The notes: generated by a model from the sequence alone, not told the origin. A stretch of DNA of 5,272 bases from Pseudomonadota bacterium (GCA_021816505.1 JAKAXS010000234.1:1-5272); one strand, 5' to 3'; numbered from the stretch's first letter, positions 1 through 5,272 are shown. Translations and numbers: made by a program.

Positions 1-116
1 CCGCCACCGCCAGCCGCTTCGAAGGCCGCGCTGCCGGCCACAGCAATGCCGCACCCAATCAATGGAAACTAACTACACACAGACTGGACTACCATTCGGG
101 GGCTTGCCAAAGGATC
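1..116. other. Left-edge sequence, possible 3' end of an upstream gene
   Basis: No gene can be assigned firmly here. Two + frames are open from the edge. The frame starting at base 1 reads a Pro/Ala-rich tail of 23 codons and stops at TAA 70-72, which would suit the end of a gene lying to the left. The frame starting at base 3 has C-rich third positions over its first 18 codons and stays open into the 117-434 ORF without any ATG, GTG or TTG before 117. It could therefore be a longer protein entering from the left. GC falls after about position 60. No convincing promoter, terminator hairpin or repeat was seen. Confidence 0.25.
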
Positions 117-434
117 ATGCCAGACGATTTGTCGTTCAGCCAGAAACGGGAAGCTGAGAACTTAAAACATGCTGGCAGCTATAGCCTGAACATCGGTTTA
201 AAGCCCGTGCGAACCCGCAAGGAACTGCAAGCCCTTCTTTCGCATCTCGGTGTTATCCATAACCACATGGCAGCGCTTGCACGACCAAACGTGAAAGTCA
301 CCCAGACAGCCGTGGTAAATATTTTTAGCGGGCTCATGTGTCTGGAGCTGTTTGAAAGGATGAAGAATGCTGGTTTTGGCAGTGAGGAAATGGTGTTCAA
401 TGTAGTTCCGGACGACGAAATCCCCGACGTCTAG
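117..434 (+). CDS. Hypothetical protein, 105 aa
   Basis: This is an unrecognised small protein starting at ATG 117 and ending at TAG 432-434. It is soluble and mixed in charge: a Lys/Glu-rich N-terminal third (to about residue 40), a central stretch predicted to be helical that includes LQALLSHLGVIHNHMAAL (residues 38-55), another hydrophobic segment around VVNIFSGLMCLELFERM (66-82), and an acidic end, PDDEIPDV. There is no signal peptide, membrane segment or known catalytic motif. The ribosome binding site is poor: AAAGG at 109-113 lies only 3 bases from the ATG. The frame is also open upstream to the window edge without another start codon, so the true protein may be longer. Its base composition is lower in GC than the genes on the right. 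It lies 168 bases before the next gene and need not belong to that operon. An overlapping antisense ORF looks less protein-like. I rate it a plausible but unproven gene. Confidence 0.45.
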   Translation: MPDDLSFSQKREAENLKHAGSYSLNIGLKPVRTRKELQALLSHLGVIHNHMAALARPNVKVTQTAVVNIFSGLMCLELFERMKNAGFGSEEMVFNVVPDDEIPDV

Positions 435-602
435 TTTGCGGAGAAATCGATGTGAGGTTATCGTTGGAGTGACGCGCGTGGACTGCGCCTTGGACCGTTT
501 TGGCTTCGTGGGGGTCGAGGTTGTGTCGCGGACGTTTGTCGGTGTCGGCAAGGTTGTTTGCTTGAGCTTGTCGCATCGTGCAGTTCGAGTTTGGAGGAGT
601 TA
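435..602. other. GT-rich intergenic spacer upstream of the operon
   Basis: This spacer of 168 bases is rich in G and T and holds no confident gene. A weak sigma-70-like candidate is TTGCGG (436-441), a 17-base spacer, then TATCGT (459-464), matching 3 of 6 and 4 of 6 consensus bases. It is the only place between 435 and the right edge where a promoter for the downstream gene string fits easily, since all later genes overlap. One + frame is open from 406 to its TAA at 601-603, which overlaps the ATG at 603; its Val-rich translation and lack of a good start make it doubtful. Confidence 0.25.
593..599 (+). promoter_or_regulatory. Strong Shine-Dalgarno deciding the start at 603
   Basis: GGAGGAG lies 3 to 5 bases before ATG 603, depending on which GGAG is used. 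It favours ATG 603 over the in-frame upstream TTG at 558, which has no comparable site and would add 15 residues of Ser/Glu/Leu-rich sequence. Confidence 0.75.
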
Positions 603-965
603 ATGTCATCGTCAAAAAATCTTTGGGATCAGCTGGAAGCAGAGCGTTTGCTATTTGCCGACGCGCTTGAAATCATCGGTAAGATTGCGTTTAGGGCGCT
701 TTGCCAGGCACCGGAGGCAAACGTGGTTAGTATTTCATTTTTTCCCACCAAAGGCACTTTTCCTGTTTTGACATTGGTTCGGAATTCTCGTGAGTTTTGC
801 GGTGTTTTTCTGACGGAACAAGCCGGGGGCACTGCCATAAGCGACCATTGGCGGCTTGATAATGTTGCGAAAAAAGAACGAGTGCAGGCGCAGATGAAGA
901 TACGATGGGAGGCGGCGTTCGCGTCAAGATCAGGAGAGGGGGGGCGTGATGCGACAGGACAGTGA
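603..965 (+). CDS. Hypothetical protein, 120 aa, first gene of the operon
   Basis: I do not recognise this protein. It starts at ATG 603 behind a GGAGGAG site and stops at TGA 963-965. The N-terminal half looks helical (LWDQLEAERLLFADALEIIG, residues 7-26). It is followed by a segment of likely beta-strands (NVVSISFFPTKGTFPVLTLV, 40-59), then a Lys/Arg-rich amphipathic stretch (about 89-108), and a Gly/Arg-rich tail, SGEGGRDATGQ. No membrane segment, cysteine pair or catalytic motif is evident. The last 17 bases overlap the next gene in another frame, so the two are probably translated together. The tail lies over the next gene's ribosome binding site and may be an accretion of that junction. 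GC is about 40% in two rows counted by hand, well below the genes from 1568 on, which suggests a different origin. Calling it a real gene rests on the ribosome binding site and the overlap architecture. Confidence 0.65.
   Translation: MSSSKNLWDQLEAERLLFADALEIIGKIAFRALCQAPEANVVSISFFPTKGTFPVLTLVRNSREFCGVFLTEQAGGTAISDHWRLDNVAKKERVQAQMKIRWEAAFASRSGEGGRDATGQ
932..939 (+). promoter_or_regulatory. Shine-Dalgarno for the Res-like nuclease gene
   Basis: AGGAGAGG sits inside the end of the 603-965 gene, 9 bases before ATG 949. It supports ATG 949 as the start; the adjacent in-frame GTG 946 would add one residue and is 3 bases closer. Confidence 0.6.
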
Positions 966-1452
966 TTCAGATCGGCTCGCGATCTTTAGATCGTGGTTGC
1001 TCGCACATGGTTCCCGGGTGCTGTCAGACAAATGCGAACTGGTCTCTGATGGGGTAGGGGGGAGCGACCTTTATTCGGGGGTCGTCCGATATTTGAGCAA
1101 CCTCTATGAGGTGCAGAACAAGCGCAAGTCAATGTTTGACGCAGTCGAATACGAATCTGAAGTAGAGAAGGAGTTCGCCCGCGATCTCGATAACAACGAG
1201 AACGTCAAGCTGTTCGTAAAACTGCCGTCCTGGTTCAGGATCGAAACGCTGATCGGCCCCTATAATCCAGACTGGGCGTTCGTCACCGAACGCGAGGGAA
1301 AGCTCTACTTTGTACGCGAGACGAAAAGCACGCTCGACTCAGAAGAGCGCCGGACCAAGGAAAACCAGAAGATGGCGTGCGGGCGCAGGCATTTTAACAC
1401 GATAGGCGTGGACTACGATGTTGTTACCTCTCTTGCGGAGGTCCAAATGTGA
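949..1452 (+). CDS. Standalone type III restriction Res C-terminal endonuclease-like protein, 167 aa
   Basis: The C-terminal 110 residues match the endonuclease domain of type III restriction Res subunits. The visible pattern is FDAVEYESEVEKEFARDL (63-80), a basic/hydrophobic VKLPSWF run (90-96), NPDWAF (106-111) with the first catalytic Asp at D108, YFVRETKST (120-128) with E124 and K126, then KMACGRRHF (141-149). PD...E-T-K is the PD-(D/E)XK metal-dependent nuclease motif and is intact. Full Res proteins are about 900-1000 residues and carry an N-terminal superfamily 2 helicase, which is absent here. The first 35-40 residues are not recognisable, although the stretch from about SDLYSGVVRYL (39-49) already resembles the region just before the nuclease in Res. 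No methylase (Mod) gene is in the window. It overlaps the gene before it by 17 bases and the small ORF after it through TGATG. It is either a functional single-domain nuclease or a remnant of a lost type III system; the open frame and intact motif favour the former slightly. Confidence 0.75.
   Translation: MRQDSDSDRLAIFRSWLLAHGSRVLSDKCELVSDGVGGSDLYSGVVRYLSNLYEVQNKRKSMFDAVEYESEVEKEFARDLDNNENVKLFVKLPSWFRIETLIGPYNPDWAFVTEREGKLYFVRETKSTLDSEERRTKENQKMACGRRHFNTIGVDYDVVTSLAEVQM
969..993 (+). repeat. Small inverted repeat with a third copy
   Basis: AGATCG (969-974) and CGATCT (980-985) can pair around a 5-base loop, and a third AGATCG follows at 988-993, so the middle arm could pair with either flank. 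The element lies directly after the stop codon at 963-965 and within codons 7-15 of the Res-like gene. No T-tract follows, so it is not a terminator. Confidence 0.3.
1437..1441 (+). promoter_or_regulatory. Shine-Dalgarno for the 39-codon ORF
   Basis: GGAGG lies inside the last codons of the Res-like gene, 10 bases before ATG 1452. It is a better site than those before the two larger genes downstream, and supports translation of the short ORF. Confidence 0.5.
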
Positions 1453-1571
1453 TGGATTTTTGCGGCATTAACACCAAGAACGAACCGCTCGATATTGGCT
1501 TTAGACTCCATGCCGTCAACTCGGAGTCTGCGGCCAGCGGTATCGCCAGGACTGCTGGAATTAAGCGATGA
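1452..1571 (+). CDS. Small ORF, 39 aa, overlapping both neighbours
   Basis: This ORF exactly fills the gap between the Res-like gene and the phosphoesterase gene. Its ATG overlaps the upstream stop (TGATG, 1450-1454), and its TGA overlaps the downstream start (ATGA, 1568-1571). A GGAGG site lies 10 bases before it. The product begins MDFCGINTKNEPLDIGF and ends GIARTAGIKR; it is polar and soluble with a basic end and one Cys at position 4, and has no membrane segment. Third codon positions are about 58% GC (22 of 38 by hand count). I do not recognise it. It may be a real small protein, a leader that passes ribosomes on to the phosphoesterase gene, or the residue of a larger gene lost by deletion. 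Its length is short enough that an open frame here could arise by chance; the double overlap is the main argument for it. Confidence 0.45.
   Translation: MDFCGINTKNEPLDIGFRLHAVNSESAASGIARTAGIKR
1503..1529 (+). repeat. Inverted repeat inside the 39-codon ORF
   Basis: AGACTCC (1503-1509) and GGAGTCT (1523-1529) form a perfect 7-base-pair stem with a 13-base loop, ending 38 bases before the phosphoesterase start codon. There is no T-run after it, so it is not an intrinsic terminator. It could modulate expression of the downstream gene or stabilise an RNA end, but a stem of this size may also occur by chance. Confidence 0.3.
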
Positions 1572-2710
1572 CGACGAAACTGATACATACGTCAGACTGG
1601 CAGATCGGGAAGGTGTTCCGCTTTGTCGATAACGCCACAATGGGTCTTCTCCAGGAAGCTCGCCTTCGTGCCGTAACGCGCATTGGTGAGCTTGCCCGCG
1701 AGCACGATGCTAGGCATGTGCTGGTCGCCGGCGATGTCTACGACATGGAAGCGCTCTCGACGCGCTCGCTCAATCAGCCTCTTGAGCGGATGAGGAATTT
1801 TGGTGCCGTTCACTGGCACCTTCTCCCAGGCAATCACGATCGGCAACGCCCCAACGGCCTGTGGGACCAACTGGTCCGTAAGGGGGTGCCCGCGAACGTC
1901 CATATCCATGTCGCGGCTGAACCGGCGATCTACAGCGAAGAATCTTTCGCCCTGCTGCCGGCGCCTCTGTTTTACCGGCGCGCGATTGGCGATCCGACCG
2001 CCTACATGGACGACGTGGAGCTGCCTGGCGGACAGGTACGCGTGGGCCTTGCCCACGGCACCGTCACCGGGTTTGGCTCCGATGACCGCGATGTCCCGAA
2101 TTTTATCGCGCCGGACCGCCCCGTAAAAGCGGGATTGTCCTATCTCGCGCTTGGCGACTGGCACGGGCAGAAAAAGATCAATGACCGTTGCTGGTACAGC
2201 GGTACGCCTGAAACGGACGCCTTTGATGTGATCGACGGCGGGCAGGCGTTGCTGATCGAGATCGAGGGCCATAGCGCACCACCGGCAGTCACCACACTGG
2301 CAACAGGCCATTACAACTGGCTGACTCTTTCCGAGCAGATCAACAGCCGCGCCGACATCGACTTTCTTGCCGAAAAGCTCCGCGGCGTATCGGATGACCT
2401 TGGCCGCGCGCTGGTCTATCTTAGTGCCGAGGGCACGTTGTCCCTGGAAGATAAGCAGTATTTTGAAGACCGGATCGTCGATGGCGTATCGGCCGCCCTT
2501 TGCTTTATGCGTGTCGATCGCCGCCGCCTGTTCCCGCGCCCGACGCCCGAAGACCTAGACCGCATCGACCGTGGCGGCTTTGTCCGCACGGCCGCGGAAG
2601 TGCTCAAGCGCAAGGCCGAAGAAGGCGCCGACAAGGATCGCGCGATCGCAGCCGAAGCCCTGCAACGTCTTTACGTCGAACATATGAAGCTACAAGCGGG
2701 GCAGCGATGA
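1568..2710 (+). CDS. DNA repair exonuclease, Mre11/SbcD/YhaO-like metallophosphoesterase
   Basis: This 380-residue calcineurin-like phosphoesterase is the nuclease half of a Mre11-Rad50-type pair and should act on DNA ends in the cytoplasm using two Mn-type metals. Motifs in order are HTSDWQIG (7-14), AGDVYD (54-59), PGNHD (87-91), LAHGTV (161-166) and LGDWHG (195-200), then WYSGTPE (209-215). Classical SbcD/Mre11 has DxH and GHxH at the first and last sites; here they are D10-W-Q12 and G-D197-W-H199. From memory, this DWQ plus GDWH combination recurs in a subfamily annotated as DNA repair exonuclease, so the enzyme is probably active. The region after about residue 240 is the variable capping and partner-binding part, ending in a charged helical segment (AAEVLKRKAEEGADKDRAIA, 342-361) likely to contact the ATPase. 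The start follows only a weak GGA site, and its ATG overlaps the small ORF's stop, so it is probably coupled. Its stop overlaps the ATPase start by ATGA. Confidence 0.9.
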   Translation: MTTKLIHTSDWQIGKVFRFVDNATMGLLQEARLRAVTRIGELAREHDARHVLVAGDVYDMEALSTRSLNQPLERMRNFGAVHWHLLPGNHDRQRPNGLWDQLVRKGVPANVHIHVAAEPAIYSEESFALLPAPLFYRRAIGDPTAYMDDVELPGGQVRVGLAHGTVTGFGSDDRDVPNFIAPDRPVKAGLSYLALGDWHGQKKINDRCWYSGTPETDAFDVIDGGQALLIEIEGHSAPPAVTTLATGHYNWLTLSEQINSRADIDFLAEKLRGVSDDLGRALVYLSAEGTLSLEDKQYFEDRIVDGVSAALCFMRVDRRRLFPRPTPEDLDRIDRGGFVRTAAEVLKRKAEEGADKDRAIAAEALQRLYVEHMKLQAGQR

Positions 2711-5272
2711 AGCTTCGCTCGCTCGCCCTCAACCAGTTCAAAAAATTCACCAGTCCGATGCGACTGGAAGGGATTGATAACGGCCTGAATGTCGTCGTCG
2801 GCCCCAATGAAATGGGCAAATCGACCTTGCTCGACGCGCTACGCGCCGCGCTGTTCGAAAAATATAGCTCGAAGGCCCAGCCGATCGCCACCTTGCAGAA
2901 CGACCGCAACCAGGCGGGGCCGGTCGTCGAGCTGGTCTTCGAGATGGACGACGGCCTCTACACGATCACCAAGCGGTTCATCAAGAAACCGTACGCGCGG
3001 CTGTCTTGTCCCGACGGGCGCACACTCGAAGGTGATGCGGCCGAAGATGCGCTGCGCGGCCTTCTTGGCTTTGACGAGCCAGGAAAGACCGGCGCGAAAC
3101 CAGAAACGCTCGGCATGTGGAACGTCCTGTGGGTCCAGCAAGGGCATTCATTCGGGTCGCTCGACCTGCCGGAGACTGCCCGGTCCAGCCTTCACAGCGC
3201 GCTCGAATCCGAAGTGGGCGAAGTGCTCGGTGGGCGACGGGGTCGAGCGCTGCCCCAGGCCATCGAAGGACAGCTTGGCGGGCTGGTCACGAGCAACGGC
3301 AGGCCGCGCGGTGCCTACAAAGATGCGATCGACCGGCGCGACGCTTTGCATGCTGACCTTGCAGACCTGCGTACGCGCCGCGGAGAGCTTTCCCAAACGC
3401 TCGACGATCTTGAAGACGCGGAACAAAAGCTTTCACGCTTGTCATCCGCCGAGCGTGACAAGGAAGATCAGGCCGAGCTTGACGGCGCGCGTGCGCGGCA
3501 CAGCCAGATCGCGGCGCTTGAAGCCCGCATTCAGGCGGCAGCGGCCGACCTGCAACTGAAACAGCGCAATCTCGAACAGGCGGAACAGGCGTTGGCCGCC
3601 CGGAATAGCCTGAGGGAGGATATCGCGGCGGATGAGAAGGCCGTGGAGGAGGCCCGCAAGCGGCTGGACGAGGCGAGCGCGCAGGAAAAGGATGCGCGCG
3701 AAAAGTACGATGCCTTGCAGGCGAGCGTACGCGCCGCCGAAGCAGCGGTGACGGATGCCGATGCGGCCGTGACATTGAAACGCCGGCTCCTTGCCACGGT
3801 CGAACGCGATGCGCGGATTCGCGCGTTGCAGGACCAACTGACGAAGGCGCAGGAAGCCGAAAAGCGCCAGCATGAAGCCCAGCAAGGTGCCGCCGCCATT
3901 CTCGTAACGGACAAGGCGATCGAAAGGATACGCGCGGCGGTTAAGGCGGTGGAAACGGTTGGCGGGCGGCTCAGTGCCGCGGCCACCACCATCACCTTTG
4001 AAATGAGCCTGGATTCTCTCACGGGTATCGAGGTCGATGGCAAGTCGATCACCGGCGATCGCCCGTCCGTGCAGGCGGTTGAACCCGCCAGTATCTCAAT
4101 TCCCGGCCGTGGCAGGATCATCGTCGATCCCGCCATCAAGGATCGCGACAAGCTTATCGCGCAGCAGCGTGATGCGAACACGCAACTCAAGGCCGCCCTG
4201 GATGCCGTGGCCGCTGCCAGCATCGAGGATGCCGAAAACCAGTATGCGAAAAGGCAAGCATTCTTGCAGGACGCGGCACTCGCCCGCAAGGAAGCGGTCC
4301 TACACGCCCCGGCGACCGACGACTATGAAGCGGGCGCTGCGCCGCTGGCCGATTACGTCGAAGGGGTGCGCGAGATCCTTGCACGCGACAAGGGCCAACT
4401 TGGCCTGGAGGCGCTGCCATCAAGACAGGAAGCAGAGGCCTCTTTGAGCGCAGCCGAAAGTCAGGCCGAAAAGGCAAGGCATGATTTTGAGACGGCGCGC
4501 GCACAGCTCGCTGGTCCGGCCGATACGCTTGAGCGTCTCAAGACCGAGCTTACCACCGTGAAAACCCGGCACGACGATGCCGCGGCACAGCTGAAAAAGC
4601 GGCAGGAAGAATTCCAGAAGGCGGAAAAGGCATCTCCCGACAGCAAGCTTCAGGCTAATATAGAAACAGCACGTGCGGCGGTGGCCGCGCAGAAGCAGGC
4701 AGTTTCTGCCCTTGAAGGGCAGCGCACGGACGAAACGTTGCCGCAGCTCGAAGCCCGTATCGAGCGGCTTGATAAGGCCACCCGCGAGCGTAGGCAAAAG
4801 CGGGAAAATCTCAACGTTCGGATTGCGGGTCTCAAATCGCGGATCGAGGCGCTTGAAGGCGCCGGACTTGATGAGGCGATCGAACAAAAAGACCGCGAGC
4901 GCGAACTCTGCGATGAAGAATACGGGCGTTTTGAGCGCGATGCTGCGGTTCTCACCTTGTTGCTTTCCACACTGCGCACCGCCGAGCATGACGCCAAGGA
5001 ACGGTACTTGTCGCCCGTGCTCAAACGGGTGCGGCCGTATTTGCAGATCTTGTTTCCCGGCGCCGAAATCGCCATCGATGAAAATCTGCGCGTCACCGGT
5101 GTCGTCAGGGAGGCCGGTTATGAAGAAGCCTTTCACCATCTCAGCATGGGAACGCAGGAACAGATTGCCGTTCTCGTGCGACTTGCCTTTGCTGAAATGC
5201 TGGTTGAGCAGGGCCATCCGGCGACGGTGATTCTTGATGATGCGCTCGCGTTTTCGGATGACCGGCGCATGA
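2707..5272 (+). CDS. Rad50/SbcC/YhaN-like AAA/ABC-type ATPase, partial at 3' end
   Basis: This is the ATPase partner of the upstream phosphoesterase: 855 codons lie in the window with no stop, and the frame runs off the right edge. The start ATG overlaps the previous stop (ATGA), behind a weak GGGG. Walker A is GPNEMGKST (32-40); a Q-loop-like LWVQQGHSFG is at 141-150; the ABC signature LSMGTQEQ is at 812-819; Walker B is TVILDDA (840-846), with Asp845 where classical Rad50/SbcC has the catalytic Glu. Between them lie two long Ala/Glu/Lys/Arg-rich coiled-coil arms, about 205-410 and 480-745. At the apex there is no CxxC zinc hook (the only cysteines are residues 101 and 735); instead a beta-prone, Gly/Ile/Val-rich segment spans about 424-474. 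Only about 10-50 C-terminal residues are likely missing. ATP binding should dimerise the heads and gate nuclease access to DNA ends. It resembles YhaN-type proteins more than true SbcC. Confidence 0.9.
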   Translation, partial: MKLRSLALNQFKKFTSPMRLEGIDNGLNVVVGPNEMGKSTLLDALRAALFEKYSSKAQPIATLQNDRNQAGPVVELVFEMDDGLYTITKRFIKKPYARLSCPDGRTLEGDAAEDALRGLLGFDEPGKTGAKPETLGMWNVLWVQQGHSFGSLDLPETARSSLHSALESEVGEVLGGRRGRALPQAIEGQLGGLVTSNGRPRGAYKDAIDRRDALHADLADLRTRRGELSQTLDDLEDAEQKLSRLSSAERDKEDQAELDGARARHSQIAALEARIQAAAADLQLKQRNLEQAEQALAARNSLREDIAADEKAVEEARKRLDEASAQEKDAREKYDALQASVRAAEAAVTDADAAVTLKRRLLATVERDARIRALQDQLTKAQEAEKRQHEAQQGAAAILVTDKAIERIRAAVKAVETVGGRLSAAATTITFEMSLDSLTGIEVDGKSITGDRPSVQAVEPASISIPGRGRIIVDPAIKDRDKLIAQQRDANTQLKAALDAVAAASIEDAENQYAKRQAFLQDAALARKEAVLHAPATDDYEAGAAPLADYVEGVREILARDKGQLGLEALPSRQEAEASLSAAESQAEKARHDFETARAQLAGPADTLERLKTELTTVKTRHDDAAAQLKKRQEEFQKAEKASPDSKLQANIETARAAVAAQKQAVSALEGQRTDETLPQLEARIERLDKATRERRQKRENLNVRIAGLKSRIEALEGAGLDEAIEQKDRERELCDEEYGRFERDAAVLTLLLSTLRTAEHDAKERYLSPVLKRVRPYLQILFPGAEIAIDENLRVTGVVREAGYEEAFHHLSMGTQEQIAVLVRLAFAEMLVEQGHPATVILDDALAFSDDRRM

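Noticed and set aside
198..551. Antisense open frame of 117 codons across the first small ORF and spacer
   Set aside because: Its Thr/Lys/Arg-rich start and lack of a clear ribosome binding site make it less protein-like than the + strand ORF, although neither is proven.
558..602. TTG start at 558 extending the 120-residue gene
   Set aside because: GGAGGAG at 593-599 is well placed for ATG 603, and the TTG has no comparable site.
406..603. + frame open to a TAA that overlaps ATG 603
   Set aside because: The overlap resembles the other coupled junctions, but there is no ATG, the possible TTG/GTG starts lack a good ribosome binding site, and the Val/Arg-rich translation simply mirrors the GT-rich DNA.
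1802..1820. GGTGCC/GGCACC inverted repeat
   Set aside because: It is a six-base stem inside the phosphoesterase coding region next to the GNHD motif, with no T-run; best explained by codon content.
1592..2311. Antisense open frame of 239 codons
   Set aside because: It lies wholly inside the phosphoesterase gene, whose catalytic motifs fix the coding strand. Long antisense frames are common opposite GC-rich codons.
2789..3559. + strand open frame of 256 codons
   Set aside because: It is an out-of-frame reading of the ATPase head and first coil, very rich in Arg, Ser and Pro; the correct frame has Walker A.
3531..4289. Antisense open frame of 252 codons rich in Ser and Ala
   Set aside because: It is the complement of the Ala/Arg/Asp-rich coiled-coil arm and apex of the ATPase; its low-complexity composition is what such a complement gives.
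4420..5217. Antisense open frame of 265 codons
   Set aside because: It is opposite the second coiled-coil arm and signature motif of the ATPase, with no recognisable domain of its own.
2707..5272. Calling the pair sbcD and sbcC
   Set aside because: There is no CxxC zinc hook, Walker B is DD, and the nuclease has DxQ and GDxH motifs, so the pair is a related but distinct subfamily and no gene symbol is given.
1..5272. CRISPR array, tRNA, rRNA, insertion sequence or terminator
   Set aside because: No regularly spaced repeats, cloverleaf, transposase motif, terminal inverted repeats or GC stem with T-tract was seen on either strand.

Overview
The window looks like an accessory stretch of a GC-rich proteobacterial genome or plasmid. 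Alanine- and arginine-rich proteins with GCG, CGC, CTC and GAC codons on the right side fit an alphaproteobacterium such as a sphingomonad or rhizobial relative, but this is a weak inference from composition and no marker gene confirms it. All supported genes are on the + strand.

Left part (1-965): GC is low to moderate (60-base rows counted by hand at 601 and 721 give about 43% and 38%). It holds a possible tail of an upstream frame, an unrecognised 105-residue ORF (117-434), a GT-rich spacer (435-602) and an unrecognised 120-residue gene with a strong ribosome binding site (603-965). Middle (949-1571): a 167-residue protein matches the C-terminal endonuclease domain of type III restriction Res subunits, with its PD...ETK motif but without the helicase part. 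It is followed by a 39-codon ORF that exactly fills the gap to the next gene. Right part (1568-5272, rows near 65% GC): a Mre11/SbcD/YhaO-like metallophosphoesterase is coupled by an ATGA overlap to a Rad50/SbcC/YhaN-like ATPase that runs off the right edge just after Walker B.

From 603 to the right edge every gene overlaps the next: TAATG at 601-605, 17 bases at 949-965, TGATG at 1450-1454, ATGA at 1568-1571 and ATGA at 2707-2710. This looks like one translationally coupled operon. The firm part is the phosphoesterase/ATPase pair, a DNA-end-processing nuclease machine in which the ATPase gates the nuclease. This pair belongs to a subfamily that differs from classical SbcCD: the ATPase has no CxxC zinc hook and carries a beta-rich insert between its coiled coils, and the nuclease has DxQ and GDxH in place of DxH and GHxH. 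The added PD-(D/E)XK domain and two small proteins make the whole a candidate for an undescribed DNA-processing or defence module. The simpler alternative is that a degraded type III restriction locus happens to lie beside a housekeeping-like nuclease pair.
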